A DNA stretch of 64,000 bases from Paramecium tetraurelia (lineage: Eukaryota > Ciliophora > Oligohymenophorea > Peniculida > Parameciidae): contig NW_001799266.1 in assembly GCF_000165425.1 (NCBI RefSeq), forward strand, positions 248,001 to 312,000. The letters are read 5' to 3'. A model generated the notes under the pieces. That model was not told the origin of the DNA. It saw nothing but the letters and a program-made list of their open reading frames with translations, and did not search any database. Shown one piece after another: positions 49,001-60,953 of this stretch (its first letter is position 1; every line of letters begins with the position of its first letter). The position numbers and the translations under genes are program-made.

Positions 49001-52000
49001 GTAGATTTATAAATAATCTAAAGACCCATTTTAATCGTTATTATACTTTATAGTTTTGGGTAAAAAGAGTGTAATAACAACGCTTTTCAAAAAGGAAGTT
49101 AATTCTGGCAAAGAATACAAATCGACATATGAATTTTTGCAATAAGATTTCACTTAACCCAGATGGAAATCAGCTGCTTCAAAGAATGCATATGCCTTAG
49201 TATCTAAAAAAAGATACTAAGATGCAGCTGCCTTTTTCTTAATAGGAGGACATTTGAATGATGCAGTGAATGTCATGGCTAGATATATGGAGGATATTTA
49301 ATTAGCTTACTTAACAACAAAGATCCATGAACCTCAAGGTGGACCTGTTGGTGAATAACTAATCTAAGACTATTTTATCAAAAGTGGTGAGGAGATGAAT
49401 GATATTTGGTTATTGCATATAGGTTTTTATCTATTGGGAAGATATGTTGATAGTGTTAATGTTTTATTAAGAGAACCTGAACATCATATATTAGAATATG
49501 ATAATTCAGGAAAGGCTGTCTGCATTAGTTGGCCATCTACATTCACACCTTAGTTATCGTATTATCATCCGTCAGCTATTCTGTTGGTTGAAAAACTCAA
49601 GGAAAATATAAATGTGAAAAGAGAAATCCAATAAAGCATTGATGCTAATAAAAAGAAGAGCAAGAAGGCAGAGGATGATATCTTTTCTCAATTTTATGAA
49701 AGTGAAGAATCAGAAGAGGAAGAAGTTGTAGAATAAGTTCCAATTAAGAAGATAAATGATAATTAGGAATTCATTAAGTAATAAGCAGTAGAATATTATT
49801 ACAACATCTAAATGCCATAATTAGGAATGATATTTGCTTAAGAGTTAAATTAACAAACAGAATAATCAGAGTAGTTAATCGAATTATAGATTGAAATGTA
49901 CATAGTTTAAGCTATTGAGGATTAAGAGCATTTCACAAATTATGTGTAACTAATGTAGAAACTTGATGATTTAGCCAATTTTACAAATCATAACAAAACT
50001 AAACTATATGATATTGCATTGAAGAAATTAAGATAGTTAAAGTCTCCTTCTCGTTTTCTTACATTTGCTATCCATTATGATTAGACTGGGCTAGATGAGT
50101 TCATTTCTTTTTGTCAAGAAACTTAGAGTTTATTGTATAGAATATGTTTCGATTATCCCTTATCCGAAAAGAGTTAAGAGTATTATTTAACATTTGTTCA
50201 GAGTCTCTATGAAATTGATGTTGGATTGAAACTATTTTAATAATCCTAATATTATCAAAAGAAATTTGATAACAAATTGAAATTGAACATCATTAAGTTA
50301 TTGGCATTGTTCATGACTTTGATTTTGGCATTAGAATTACACCTATGGGAGAACGCGTTTGAACAATTAAGAAAGTTGGAGACATTTTGTAATACTGTAT
50401 ACAAATAACATGTATAAGATTGTGGATACGAGAATTTGAGAGATGATTTCTGTGAGTTGGTGAAATCAGCAATCAAAAATAAAAGACTCTATGCAAATAA
50501 AGGGTTTAAAGCATATCGAAATTTAGATGTGTTGTAAGATGCTTATCCTGAAGATTTATATAATGTTAGTGAATAGGATTATTTGCAAAAGCATAAACCA
50601 GCTGCACCAGAATAGGAGTAATAGAAATCAGATAGTCTTGAAGATTTATAATAATCGGATCTTAGTTAAGAAAAGACAACAGAGGAGGAGAATATATAGA
50701 ACTCATTTATATATTTTACTTTGCAATCTTTGATTGTGAAATACTTCTTGTCTATATCTAAGAGTTACTTTAAATTAGAAATATTCAATATTGCAATAAC
50801 TAGTTATAGTAATATCTTTACAATGGCTGAATAATACGTGACCACTAGAAATGATATGGTTATCACTTTATTAAAGAATCTCTCTGATTTCTCCTAAGAA
50901 TAGAATTTTATTGAAGATCTAAGAATGGTTTTGAAGGAGACTTCATTTGCTAAAAGTCAATACTTTAAGTAGCTTGAAAGGATTTTCAATTTGAATCATT
51001 TCTTTTAAATTTGCTAAAAGGTTGGATTAGATCAATATTTGGAGGAAATCTCAATAAATAGAACTAAATAAGCATTCAAATATCCAATAAGTAATTTTGA
51101 CGAGTAATCAATAATCACATTCAAAAATAAAATCTTTAAGTAAGGAGTTGAAGTATTTAAAATAAAGTCCGATTAAATTAAGAGCATATGTATTAATAAT
51201 ACCAATCCAATTGAAGGGTTTGTATTATATGGCAAATTCTTAAAGCATATGAAATTTTATAACACTCTCTAACACAAAAATAGATCATTGGATGGTTATA
51301 ATTTGGTAGAAGAAGAAACTATCGATGAGGCTATAAGAACAGAAGCATCTTAAACAAATAAACCATACATTGTAAAACTATGCTCCTCAGCTTTAGGAAT
51401 CTAGGTTGGATTGGATAAGGAGAAAAAATCATATTTAAAATCAAGAGCACATCCTTATGAAGAATACAAAGACTTCACTGAAAAGGATTTTATGGAAAAA
51501 TTCTAGAACTGTTCTAGTAAATTGATTCCAGAGGAGGATTTGTAATGTTTGGCTTCTCATCCTCATCTACCCTTATTTTTACAAGGGGGAAAAGGAATGA
51601 TCAATGTAATGACTTTTAAATCATCCACATAAGTAGTTGCTGAATTCAATTCTCAATAAAGAGATTCTATTGATTTTCTTAAATTTAATAACTCAGGTGA
51701 ATTATTTATTGGACATGATATAAATAATAGTGCTTATATTTGGAAACTTAATCGAGTCAACAAACTCAATACACCACTCTTCTAACTTAATAGTAAAGTT
51801 AGACCAACCACTGATCTGACCTTTATTAACGAGGGAACAGTTTTTGCTTCTATTTATAGTTCTACTAATAAGCCTCATTTTGGTTTGTATGATATGTTAT
51901 TACCTTCTAATCGTAATATTGTAGCATAAGAGAACTTTAATGGTACAGACATCTTATTTTCTACTCCCTTGAATTCTATTTTGATTGGCAATCAAAAAAA

Positions 52001-52345
52001 AGGGACTGTCAATTTCTTAGATATCAGAAAGAATTAAATCTACAAAACATTAGAAGTAATATGATAAATTTATTATTTTAAGTTACCTTTCACAGAAATC
52101 AAATTTATGAAACTGAATCAGTATCAAACTTCACTAATTTGTGCCTGCAATGATGGATAAATTAAAATCATCAATTTAGAAACTCTGTCTACTATTGTTG
52201 ATTATAAACCATTTAGATAAGGTACAAATACATTCATATAATTTTAGATAAAAAGCAGTAAATTATGGCTTTGACATAAACTGAGAATGCTACATATGCA
52301 GCATCATCTGATGGAGTTATATCATTAGTATATTTGAATGCATGA
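46046..52345 (+). CDS. RAV1: Rav1/DMXL-like V-ATPase assembly factor
   Basis: About 2000 residues. N-terminal WD40 propeller (DEHIIGCSQNKLHIWKAT; ANVKFSPDVRYFTTL), then long helical regions. The Rav1 core is diagnostic: PRWKSAASKNAYALVSKKRY then QDAAAFFLIGGHLNDAVNVM, followed by an acidic linker (ESEESEEEEVVEQ). A C-terminal propeller has CLASHPHLPLFLQGG, FNNSGELFIGHDINNSAYIW and YAASSDGVISLVYLNA. Rav1 (animal DMXL1/2) is the scaffold of the RAVE complex, which reattaches V1 to V0 in V-ATPase. Ciliates acidify many vacuoles, so this is a housekeeping gene. Several short introns; not every exon edge was settled in the middle. Confidence 0.85.
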
Positions 52346-52971
52346 ATTTATAAAATTAAATTTAATACATATATTCTCTAAAAAACAATAGGTGAAATTC
52401 GCTTTGCTAAAGTGGATGCTACTCAGTTTCAAAAACTTTTAGCCAAATTTTTTTTAGAATTCAAACAGATGAATTTGAATTAGGAGCAAAAAGATGTGAC
52501 AGTAAAAATAAAGATTTCTGTCAATTTTAAGACCGGAAATAGGAATCTCGATTTTAGAAAATATACTTATTGAAGATTGATAGATTTAATGGCAGTTTAT
52601 GTAATATCAAATATATTAACTTGATTGATTGATTGACTTTGGACAGTGAAAAACGAAATTTGTCTTAATTAATGGGAAATTTGTTTAATTTTTTGAAAAA
52701 CTGAATCCTCAAAGTCCATTACATGGCTTAGATTAATAAATGTAAAGAATTAAAGAAATAATGAATTATACTAAAATTTGAGCTGGCCTAAATTATTATA
52801 AGATTAAAATCAATCCGTTTACAATGATAGTAGAATTGGGAAAACTTATATTGATAATTCTTAATATTTTACTTATATGTATAATACGATCATTAATAGA
52901 AAATATTAAAAAAATATTCATTATATTTTTATATTTTTATTTATACTTCATTGATCATTTTTAACTTAATT
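52346..52971. other. Intergenic with a small coding-like fragment
   Basis: A plus-strand reading of about 60 codons (52391-52574) starts after no clear ATG: GEIRFAKVDATQFQKLLAKF, then VTVKIKISVNFKTGNRNLDF, ending at TGA. It looks protein-like but has no start. It may be a gene remnant. The rest is AT-rich. Confidence 0.35.
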
Positions 52972-54495
52972 TCATTAAATTGGACTCACCTACTCTTACT
53001 CTTAGCATATTTATTTCGACTTTTCTTCTTATTTTTATTGAATCTTCTCTTTGATCTATAATAATTAAGGTTTAGTTACTGTTTAGTTTTTGATTTCTGT
53101 GCGTTTCTCATACCTTTGATAAAATTCTTCTAGAAATTTCACAAACATCTTCTAATATGTTTCTTAATAATCAAATATGATATTCTATTCTTCCAAAAGT
53201 AGTTAATCTAATGTTTCTTGTGCTTCTGATACCTCTTGTTCTTTTTTCTGTTCTGGGTTTTTTAGTAATATGTTTTAAATGGTACCAATAAATTATTTCA
53301 ATACTGTGTTTTCATGTAAGTTTTTAATATCCTTTGAATCTATTTAGATAGATTTTTTAATCCCACCGATATTTTTCAATTCAACTACTAAATCAAAATA
53401 TTGTATCAAATAATCATATTCTTATTTATCTATGAGTTCTAATTTTTTAACCTTTTCTTTAGCTTAGTCCAACATTAGTGATTTTAGTTTTCCTGTCTAG
53501 AATCTCGCCTATAATGCTTTACAATTTAACCTAACTTTCTTTTTCTTTTTATTTTCAATATATTCCAACGAAAATTAAGGCCTCTCCTTCTTTTTATCCG
53601 GAAATTTAGGGTCCTCTTAATTATTTTGCTCCTACATTTTGTTTTTTATGTAATCGGTTAATTTAGCAATTTTATTTTGGATTTCTTTAGGTATGTCTTA
53701 TTTATACTGTTTTCTGATGCAGAAATAAGTGCTAATAGTTGTCTTCCAATCATTATACTTATTATATAGTATTAATTGCAATTCATTTCGGATATTTTCA
53801 CATCCTTTACCATGCTTTTAAACAACTTTACATATTAAACTAACGTATAATGAGAGGATATATTTTTTTATATTTTTCTCAATCTTCTACTCTTTACCCT
53901 ATTTAATTTAAACAAATTTTCTTCTAATAAATTCCTCAAAGATTAATTCAGGTTCTTTACCGACATTTTAAATCGGCTTACTTGGGTTCTATACTTCAGT
54001 TTAGGTCTTTGTTTTGCTATAGGAATCATGTTTTCTCTAGCCTTTTTCTGTTTCATATAACATGGAATTAGACTCATGTTGTTCAAACTAATTCTCTTCA
54101 TTTGGATTGTGTAATTGAAATGATGCCTCAAATTGATTCATTAAATTCATATTAAGATCTTCCTTTATAACTTACTAATTCTCCTAAATCTATTTCATTT
54201 TTGGACTCCTCTTGGATTCCCCTTTTTAAATTTGAAAACCTCCTCCCTTTTGTTCATTTTACGAACTTTCTTAGATTTACACTTTCGTATCTAATTTTAC
54301 TTTGCTTTCCAAAAGTTTACAGATTTAAAAACCTTAATTGAAATTTTATCCTTGCTCTGAAGCTATAGGCACAGAAAAATTTTAAAGTTCTTAATATTTC
54401 TAAGGAAGAGGACTTTATAATTAGGAATACTAGTCTTTTATGGGTGAAAATTATGGGAATAAATCTGTGTATAAGCACAAAGGAAGACTTTACAT
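52972..54495 (-). CDS. Lys/Gln-rich protein, unknown
   Basis: Intron-free, 507 residues, starting MQSLPLCLYTDLFPQF. The first 180 residues are polar and disordered. A predicted helical region follows (LIFEEFIRRKFVQIKQGKE, ILSLYVSLICKVVQKHGKG). It is very Lys-rich in the second half (DKKKERPQFS, ENKKKKKVRLNCKA) with coiled-coil character at the end. No domain is recognised. Nuclear or cytoskeletal roles are possible. Confidence 0.6.
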
Positions 54496-54580
54496 TGAGG
54501 AGCATAGGTCAATTTGGGCTTGAGATAAGTTTAAATTTGAATCTAAAGAGTTTTAGGAACTATATTTTTTCATTTTTAGA

Positions 54581-54880
54581 ATGAATAATTATGATTTAAT
54601 TAAAACCGAAAGGAATAAATTACGTGAACAGATAGTAAAATTGAAATATTTAATATTATGTATAAATCAGTTAAAAATATCAAACGCAATCCCATATTTA
54701 CCAGGGGTAAGATAAGAAATTAGATCAACAAAAAAACAAGATAGTTAGGTTTAACCCCATTGGATGAAAACTATGGAGGAGGATTTGATAAATTAATCAG
54801 CCTATCAATTTAAGATTGTACTAAGAGAAACCAAAAGTTATAAATTGGATGAATTAATTAGAGAATAAATTACAAACTGA
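54581..54880 (+). CDS. Uncertain short gene, possibly decayed
   Basis: Open for 99 codons: MNNYDLIKTERNKLREQ, with KIVLRETKSYKLDELIREQ near the end, stopping at TGA. Downstream, other frames keep protein-like stretches (from 54903, MLKTLRTKFATVDKSS; GETVQIKLQIRPNNAYQYR) that do not join with clear introns. The whole 54496-55431 stretch may be one broken gene or two small ones. No family is recognised. Confidence 0.3.
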
Positions 54881-55431
54881 ATGTTAATGAAGAGAAACAA
54901 TGCTGAAGACTTTGAGGACAAAGTTTGCCACCGTTGATAAATCTTCGTGCAATCATTATTATTCAAAGAAGGGATAACGTGGGGAAACTGTTTAAATTAA
55001 ATTATAAATCAGACCTAATAATGCCTATTAATATAGAATTAAGGGAGAACTTGATAATTATTAAGGTTGAGTTGAGTGAATTTTAAAAGAAAATAGACTC
55101 ATTTCATAGAAAGAGCACTAATGAATAAGGTGCTTTTATTAAAGGACTCAGCAATACAATCATAGGCAGATTGCTACGAAGAGAGGACACTTTGATACAA
55201 AAGTGAATCGAATCAAACTTAATTAAAAATATTAGTGTTTTTTCATTTTAATAAATTATAAATAATAAAATAGTTTAGTTTTAAGTATTAATAGGAGATG
55301 AAAGCATTATTGGTCTAGGTCTCTTTATGTTGATCAAAGACAAACTTTTGATTAAATTATTAACAGTTTGTAAGGCTTATTGAAAATTCCAAAGAATAAT
55401 GAGTGATCTAAATATAATATCTTTATTAAAT

Positions 55432-55818
55432 ATGTCACTCAAGTTATACGGCCCATCAACTAATCCTAGACTTAGTCAAGTCATCTAGTTGCCGATCTTC
55501 TTTAAATCCCAGTAATGCAGTTAGAGTTGGATACTATCTATGCGAATCAAAGGAACATTTGCCAAGAAACCCATTTGCTAAAATTCCTGTCATTGAAACA
55601 AATGATGGATTCCTTTATGAAAGCAATGCGATATGTAGATATCTTGCTAGATCAAAATTAGAATCAGGATTATATGGGTATGATACTTAGAATAATTCTT
55701 AAGAGCTACTCCCTTCTAATAATCATAGGTTGATTAATGGATTGATTGGACAGTAAATGAATTAGATCCAAATTTCATGACTACATTCCCATAATTATGG
55801 GGACATTATCCAGTCAAT
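55432..55818 (+). pseudogene. EEF1G: eEF1-gamma, 5' part (damaged or misassembled)
   Basis: Reads as the GST-like N-terminal domain of elongation factor 1 gamma. It starts MSLKLYGPSTNPR; then NPFAKIPVIETNDGFLYESN, ICRYLARSKLESGLYG, a 26-nt intron, and QVDQWIDWTVNELDPNFMTT. The frame breaks at least twice in the first 60 codons by single-base losses (near VIQ|VADLL and IPV|NAVRVGY). After GHYPVN the similarity stops at 55818 and unrelated sequence follows; the gene resumes at 57275. eEF1-gamma anchors the eEF1B exchange complex that reloads eEF1A. Either a pseudogene or a mis-scaffolded real gene. Confidence 0.75.
55634..55818 (+). repeat. Direct repeat copy A (gap flank)
   Basis: A 185-bp segment of the eEF1-gamma gene that reappears with the same length at 57275-57459, on the far side of the gap. 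The two copies differ at about 17 positions and in every one the right-hand copy carries A. Confidence 0.85.
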
Positions 55819-57124
55819 TTATCACGATTAAATCCATAACTCAAAGATAGGCATAAGACTAAAGAAGTCAAAGGTTAAAAGTTAAAAAGAGGATTTAAAT
55901 TCCAAGAATTAAGAATATCGAAACATTTAAATCGCTTCATATAAACAAAAAAAACACCAAAAGTCCCACTCTAAAGGTTGAATTTAATATGATAAATTAA
56001 AAGAGAAGCAAAAAATTCAAAATTAATTATATATTTTAATGAGTAAAAATGAAAATTCTTAAGACAGGAATATAACAACTATCAAAATATATATAGTCCT
56101 TTAAGAATATGAAATAAAAGTATCTACATGAACCCATTATTTGCTATTTAAATTTAGTTTAGTACAAGATTAATAAACAACCAAAAGTTATGGAATGATA
56201 TATAGTAAGAAAAATAAACAGATCGATCATCACAACTTAATAGGAGGTCTATTGGATAAGAGTTATTTTAAAGTCTTAATGCTCTAAAGAAAAAATCTTT
56301 CAATTAAACCTTTAAGATAAAGACTCTATCAATAACCATATGTCACTAGGCAAATTAATCAACATAGAAACTTGATATCTTAAAATGTTAACTTTTTAAT
56401 TAAGTATCCAATTGTGAGCGTCGTTATGATATTTATGTTAGGTTCTGACTTTTCAATGCTCTTTAATCACTTTTCTGATTTACAAAATATATTAAACCAC
56501 ATATTCCCAAAATTTTGTGAAAGAAATTTCATTTATCCGAACTATTGTAATAGAATGAATATGACAAAAATTAAAGAATAAATAATAGTTATAAAAAGGA
56601 AATAATTGATTTTCCTAATTCAAGGAATAAGTTAAGATGTTGCTATTATAATAGAGAGGAACTTCATCAATGATAACTTCAAACATATGCAATTCTTTTA
56701 GATTAATAAAATAGCTGTATTTTTTTATTGTAATTTTTATGAATCCTTATGGTTTGTTTGAAAGCTTGATTGAAGATTATCTATTTCCTATTTATAGTAA
56801 TATTCCTTTTAGGTTATATGAAGTATAAAATTTTAGAGTCTAAAAGAATTACATATTTTTTTCTCATAAGTTGACTCATTATATCATTCTCAAGAAAAAT
56901 TACTTTTCAAGTTACAAATTCTAAATATTTTGATTTTTTTTTTATAATATTTATATGTTGAATTATTTCATTACTTCTGCTTATTCTCATTACATTCCAA
57001 TAATTATCTTCTTCCAATAGATTATTCTATCAGTGGAGCTTTTTTTGAGCAAATTCCTTTTCTAATTTCAAACTCTTTATCTTTTTCAATTAAAATTTTT
57101 AAATTAATACTTAACTTAGAATTT
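55819..57124. other. Unrelated insert between the two eEF1-gamma parts
   Basis: Starts exactly where copy A stops matching the gene and ends at the N gap. It is AT-rich. A plus-strand reading near 56042-56761 is open and partly protein-like. It may be a different locus joined in error, an alternative macronuclear rearrangement, or an insertion. No terminal repeats or transposon genes are visible. Confidence 0.5.
56042..56761 (+). CDS. Doubtful membrane-protein-like reading
   Basis: From the ATG at 56042 (MSKNENSQDRNITTIKIY) a 38-nt candidate intron leads to NNQKLWNDIQQEKQTDRS in one frame. A second frame is open for over 200 codons to a TGA at 56759, with FLIKYPIVSVVMIFMLGSDF and HIFPKFCERNFIYPNYCNR. 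The two frames are not joined by a clear intron. It could be one gene, a decayed gene or chance; no family is recognised. Confidence 0.25.
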
Positions 57125-57274
57125 NNNNNNNNNNNNNNNNNNNNNNNNNNNNNNNNNNNNNNNNNNNNNNNNNNNNNNNNNNNNNNNNNNNNNNNNNNNN
57201 NNNNNNNNNNNNNNNNNNNNNNNNNNNNNNNNNNNNNNNNNNNNNNNNNNNNNNNNNNNNNNNNNNNNNNNNNN
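57125..57274. other. Assembly gap (150 N)
   Basis: A run of 150 N marks a scaffold join of unknown or estimated size. The gene content on each side belongs to the same eEF1-gamma locus. Confidence 0.98.
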
Positions 57275-57459
57275 TGTAGATATATTGATAGATAAAAATA
57301 AGAATAAGAATAATATGGGTATGATAATTAGAATAAATATTAAGAGATACTAAAATCTAATAATCATAGGTTGATTAATGGATTGATTGGACAGTAAATG
57401 AATTAGATACAAATTTCATGACTACATTCCAATAATTATGGGGACATTATCCAGTCAAT
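57275..57459 (+). repeat. Direct repeat copy B (gap flank, A-biased)
   Basis: Second copy of the 185-bp eEF1-gamma segment. Its first 90 bp carry most of the mismatches to copy A, all of them A, which lowers coding quality just at the contig end. Confidence 0.85.
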
Positions 57460-58493
57460 GAGGATGCATTCAAAAATGCAAAAAACATTATCAATGATAA
57501 ATAAACATAATTAGACGATCACTTCAAGAATACTTCATATTTGATTGGGGATAAATTGACAATTGCTAAAGTTATTCTTATTGTAAGAATTGCTCCATTT
57601 CGTCATTTTATTGATTGATGAGAAAACCAGAAAATCATACCCTTCACTTACGAAATGGTTCATAGCTATGTCTGAACTTCCTCAATTCATAAAAGTATAA
57701 GTCAACTTATCTATATAGAATTTCGGAAGAATGAGATTATGCAAAGTTGCCTTCCCATTACCTAAATAAGAAGAATAACCAAAGGAAGAAAAACTAAAAG
57801 AATAAAACCAAAAGAGGAAAAACAAAAATAAAAAAGTAAAAGGAATAAAACCAAAGGAAGGAGAAAAGCCAAAGGAAACATAAAAATAAAAAACATAAGA
57901 CGATAATGAGCCACTTCCTGAAAAGAAAAAGAATCCTTTAGATTTACTTCCTCCACTCCATTCAATATTGATGACTATAAAAGAGCCATCTTTGCTGAAA
58001 ATGATATTCCCAAGAATATTTAATAACTCTTCACTTAAGTTGACGCTAAAGGCGGGGTCTTTATGGATTGTCACCTATAATAAATCTCAAAATGAAGGTA
58101 AATAACTTATTTTAACAAATAATTTGATGAAAGGATTTATTGATTAAAGATTGGATAAAATTTTAGAAAATACTCTTTTGCTATTCATGGTGTTTATGGT
58201 GATGAACCAAATTTGAAAATCAGAGAAGAATGGCTTTGAAAAGGAATTAAAGTCCCATAAGAATGTTTAATAATTATAATTAATATGTTTTTAAAAGATC
58301 CTGTCGCTCATGATTACCTCGTTTTCAGAAGTATCGACATTAACAGTAAGTATGATAAGAATGATTTCACTGAACTTTTGGTGAACTAAGAAGAAGATGT
58401 AACCAAAAGAAGCGGATCTTAAAGCCAGAAGCTTGATGTTTCGGATGACAATAAAATATTCATAAAATTCTATAAATTGTAAAATAAGAATTA
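57275..58493 (+). pseudogene. EEF1G: eEF1-gamma, 3' part (several frameshifts)
   Basis: Continues the gene: GST C-terminal part (LIGDKLTIAKVILIVRIAPF), a 24-nt intron near 57698, a Lys/Glu-rich linker, then the conserved C-terminal domain (NPLDLLPP, PFNIDDYKRAIFAENDIPKN, FAIHGVYGDEPNLKI, HDYLVFRSIDINSKYDKNDF). It is broken in several places: a 4-bp tandem duplication before DEKTRK, single-base shifts at LLPP|PFNI and near KGG, another before FAIHG, and a TGA where a Trp or Leu-Trp is expected (EEWLWKG). No proper stop follows. Conservation of all domains argues for recent decay or sequence errors, not an old fossil. Confidence 0.75.
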
Positions 58494-60292
58494 TCAATCC
58501 TCTCTTTTAGAAAATTCAGTATTTTAGAAACTATTATATTCTGAATTTAAAAAAATGGAATTGTAAGTTTACATCTAAATAGAATATATTTTAAATTTTT
58601 TAGAAGTAGAATCCCAAATAACTAAAATATTTCCATCGTCACTTAAATTTCCATAATTGAAATTATCTTAACAATCTATAGTTTAAATAATTTATAACTT
58701 CTCATTAGATAGTTGTTAAATGACATATACATATTTACCGTATTTTTATATTAATACTTATTTTTATGAATTATAAATAGTTGGAAATAAATAATCTCCA
58801 TCGACTTCTGCGTCATGTAATTCTAACTCTAAATCCTTTCTTTCAATTATTTTGTTATTTTTTATATTGAATACTCCTGTGATATCTTTTTGGGAATATT
58901 AGATAACAAGTTTATCCTCATTTATAAAATTAGATCTATAGCCTGTATTATCTATTGAATGTTTATCAGAATATTCATATTGTTAAGTCTGGCTATTTTT
59001 TGTCCAAAGAACTAGAGTTTAATCAAGCTTAGATAAAACTAGACATGTATCTGATGGGTTAATACATAAACTGTATATACTCCATTAAGATTCTAATAAT
59101 TCATATGAAAAGGTGATAGTGTTTTTTTCTAAATTAATGTTCCAAATCCCTACTTTACCTTCGAATCCTCCTGAAAATAATTAATCTTCCTTATTATTTA
59201 AAACCAATGTGTAAACACTAGAATGATGATATTTCTTTGAATTTACAGTGACCCATTTATTGCCAACTAGTTTGGAACAAAATATTTCTCCATCACACCC
59301 ACTTGTAGCAAACCAGTCTATTTTTTTACTGTAAACAGAACATAAAATTCTACCTTTGTGATAATTAAATCTTTCTATCTCCTTAATTTACATCGTATTA
59401 TCAATATCTGATTTTTATAGTTACCATATTTTGACCTCTTATTCACTACTGGCCATCATAAAATTTTTACAAATTTATATTCCACAAGGATATTATTGTT
59501 ATTCTGCTTCTCCTATAAGTTTATAAATTTGATATTGATTCTAGTTCAACCCCATCTTAATTGTATTTTCTTACTTGAATTATATTAGAGAAATTTTAAT
59601 TTACTCTATTTCTTATTGAATTTTGAGAACTTGACTTTCTTTTTCAGCTTACATTTTCAATAAAATAATTTTTTTTTATTTTTCTGAGGTCGACGGATTA
59701 TTTAAATCAAAATAAAATAGTTTTATTTGCTCTTCAAAATCATAGAATTGACATTTGTCCTGTAATTCTTAAATATATTTTTTCCATTTCTCAAAAATTC
59801 TCATGAAGTCATTTTAAAAATTCCTTATTATTTTCTCCTGCTTTGAAAGTTGGACTAAAACAGGATAATATGCTATCTTCAGATTGCTTTCAATCTCATA
59901 AGCAACCCTTTATATTGATTCAACCTTGCCATGGAGTTAGGTGTTTTCATTTATGCAGAAAGTGCAGTAATAATAAACCTTTTATTCATTCTCTTTGAAA
60001 TGAATGAATTCTGTTCTTTAGTTAACATGATGAAGACAAAATTCCTATGGCAATCTTGTTTAGAAATTAGTAAACATCAAGTTTATTTTTTAAAATAAGA
60101 ACTTGGATTATATTTCATTTATAAATCGATAAATTAATAGAAATTGAATAATATTTTATCAGAAATGTCAGTAATTTCATAAGTGCTAACTTTTTTATTA
60201 CTGGTTATTGTTTCTTATTAGCTGAAATAATTTTTTGCGTTAATTAGTTCAGATATTGATTCGAGCACCTATTTATTATGATTATACTTCAT
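58494..60292 (-). CDS. B-box-like / coiled-coil / WD40 protein
   Basis: An ATG at 60077 gives 527 residues without introns. A zinc-binding B-box-like start (EFCLHHVNQRTEF, YYYCTFCINENTQLHGK) leads into a coiled coil (FEKWKKYIQELQDKCQFYDF). WD40 repeats follow (FMMASSEQEVKIWQ, WFATSGCDGEIFCSKL, LFSGGFEGKVGIWNINL, LSDDGNILVIWDSTS). An upstream reading from 60292 (MKYNHNKQVLESISELINAK) looks like a matching N-terminal exon but is in another frame with no GT..AG solution, so one base may be wrong. Ciliates have a large family of this plan; function unknown. Its end abuts the eEF1-gamma remnant. Confidence 0.6.
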
Positions 60293-60418
60293 TATAATTT
60301 ATAATTATTTAATTAAAGTAACCTTTGATAACTTTAATTAAATTTATTAACAGTATGAAAAATCAATAAGGGCTTTTCCAAATGTTTATAATAGAATAAC
60401 AATTAAAACAGAAAATTG

Positions 60419-60724
60419 ATGATTAATATAAGTTATAATGTAGGTGCATTGTTCCAAGGAGAAACCAGAACATTTATTAATAAAAGAATCAAGAAAATGG
60501 TTAAAATATTAATTAAAGATCATCGAATATAAATAAATGAATGTAACTTGGATCAAGGAATAGTTTAATAGATAAATATCTTGAATAAAGAAAATAGATT
60601 CTGTTTATTGAGTAATACAAATATTAAGAATATTAATATTGAGAATAATGATAATAGAAGAAGTTTTTCTTTTATACTTTACTTTGTAAATGATTTAAAA
60701 ATCTCCATTAAATTAGATGGATGA
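60419..60724 (+). CDS. Small protein, unknown
   Basis: Intron-free, 101 residues, starting MINISYNVGALFQGETRTF and ending FVNDLKISIKLDG. Asn/Ile/Lys-rich with no domain. A second frame from 60383 is also open for about 50 codons, so this may be chance. Confidence 0.3.
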
Positions 60725-60953
60725 CTTATAAATAAATTTTGTTGATAATATCATAATTATCTCTAGTTTAGCATTATTAACAATTGAACCTTAATCTTAA
60801 TCACTTATAATTTTCTTTATACCCTCTCAAGTATTAGAAAAGTAGATTTGTTAAGTTTATGAATAGGATTGTGTATTTGGATTTCTTATAGTAATTTATA
60901 TAGTTAGTAAAAATTTATAATTCAAATTAAATTCATATTAAAATACAATCGTT

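Noticed and set aside
55819-55830. IES boundary at the eEF1-gamma break
   Set aside because: No TA-flanked consensus seen; the A-only mismatches point to an assembly cause instead.
57682-58074. 130-residue minus ORF with Phe/Ser-rich sequence
   Set aside because: Shadow of the Lys/Glu-rich linker of eEF1-gamma on the plus strand.
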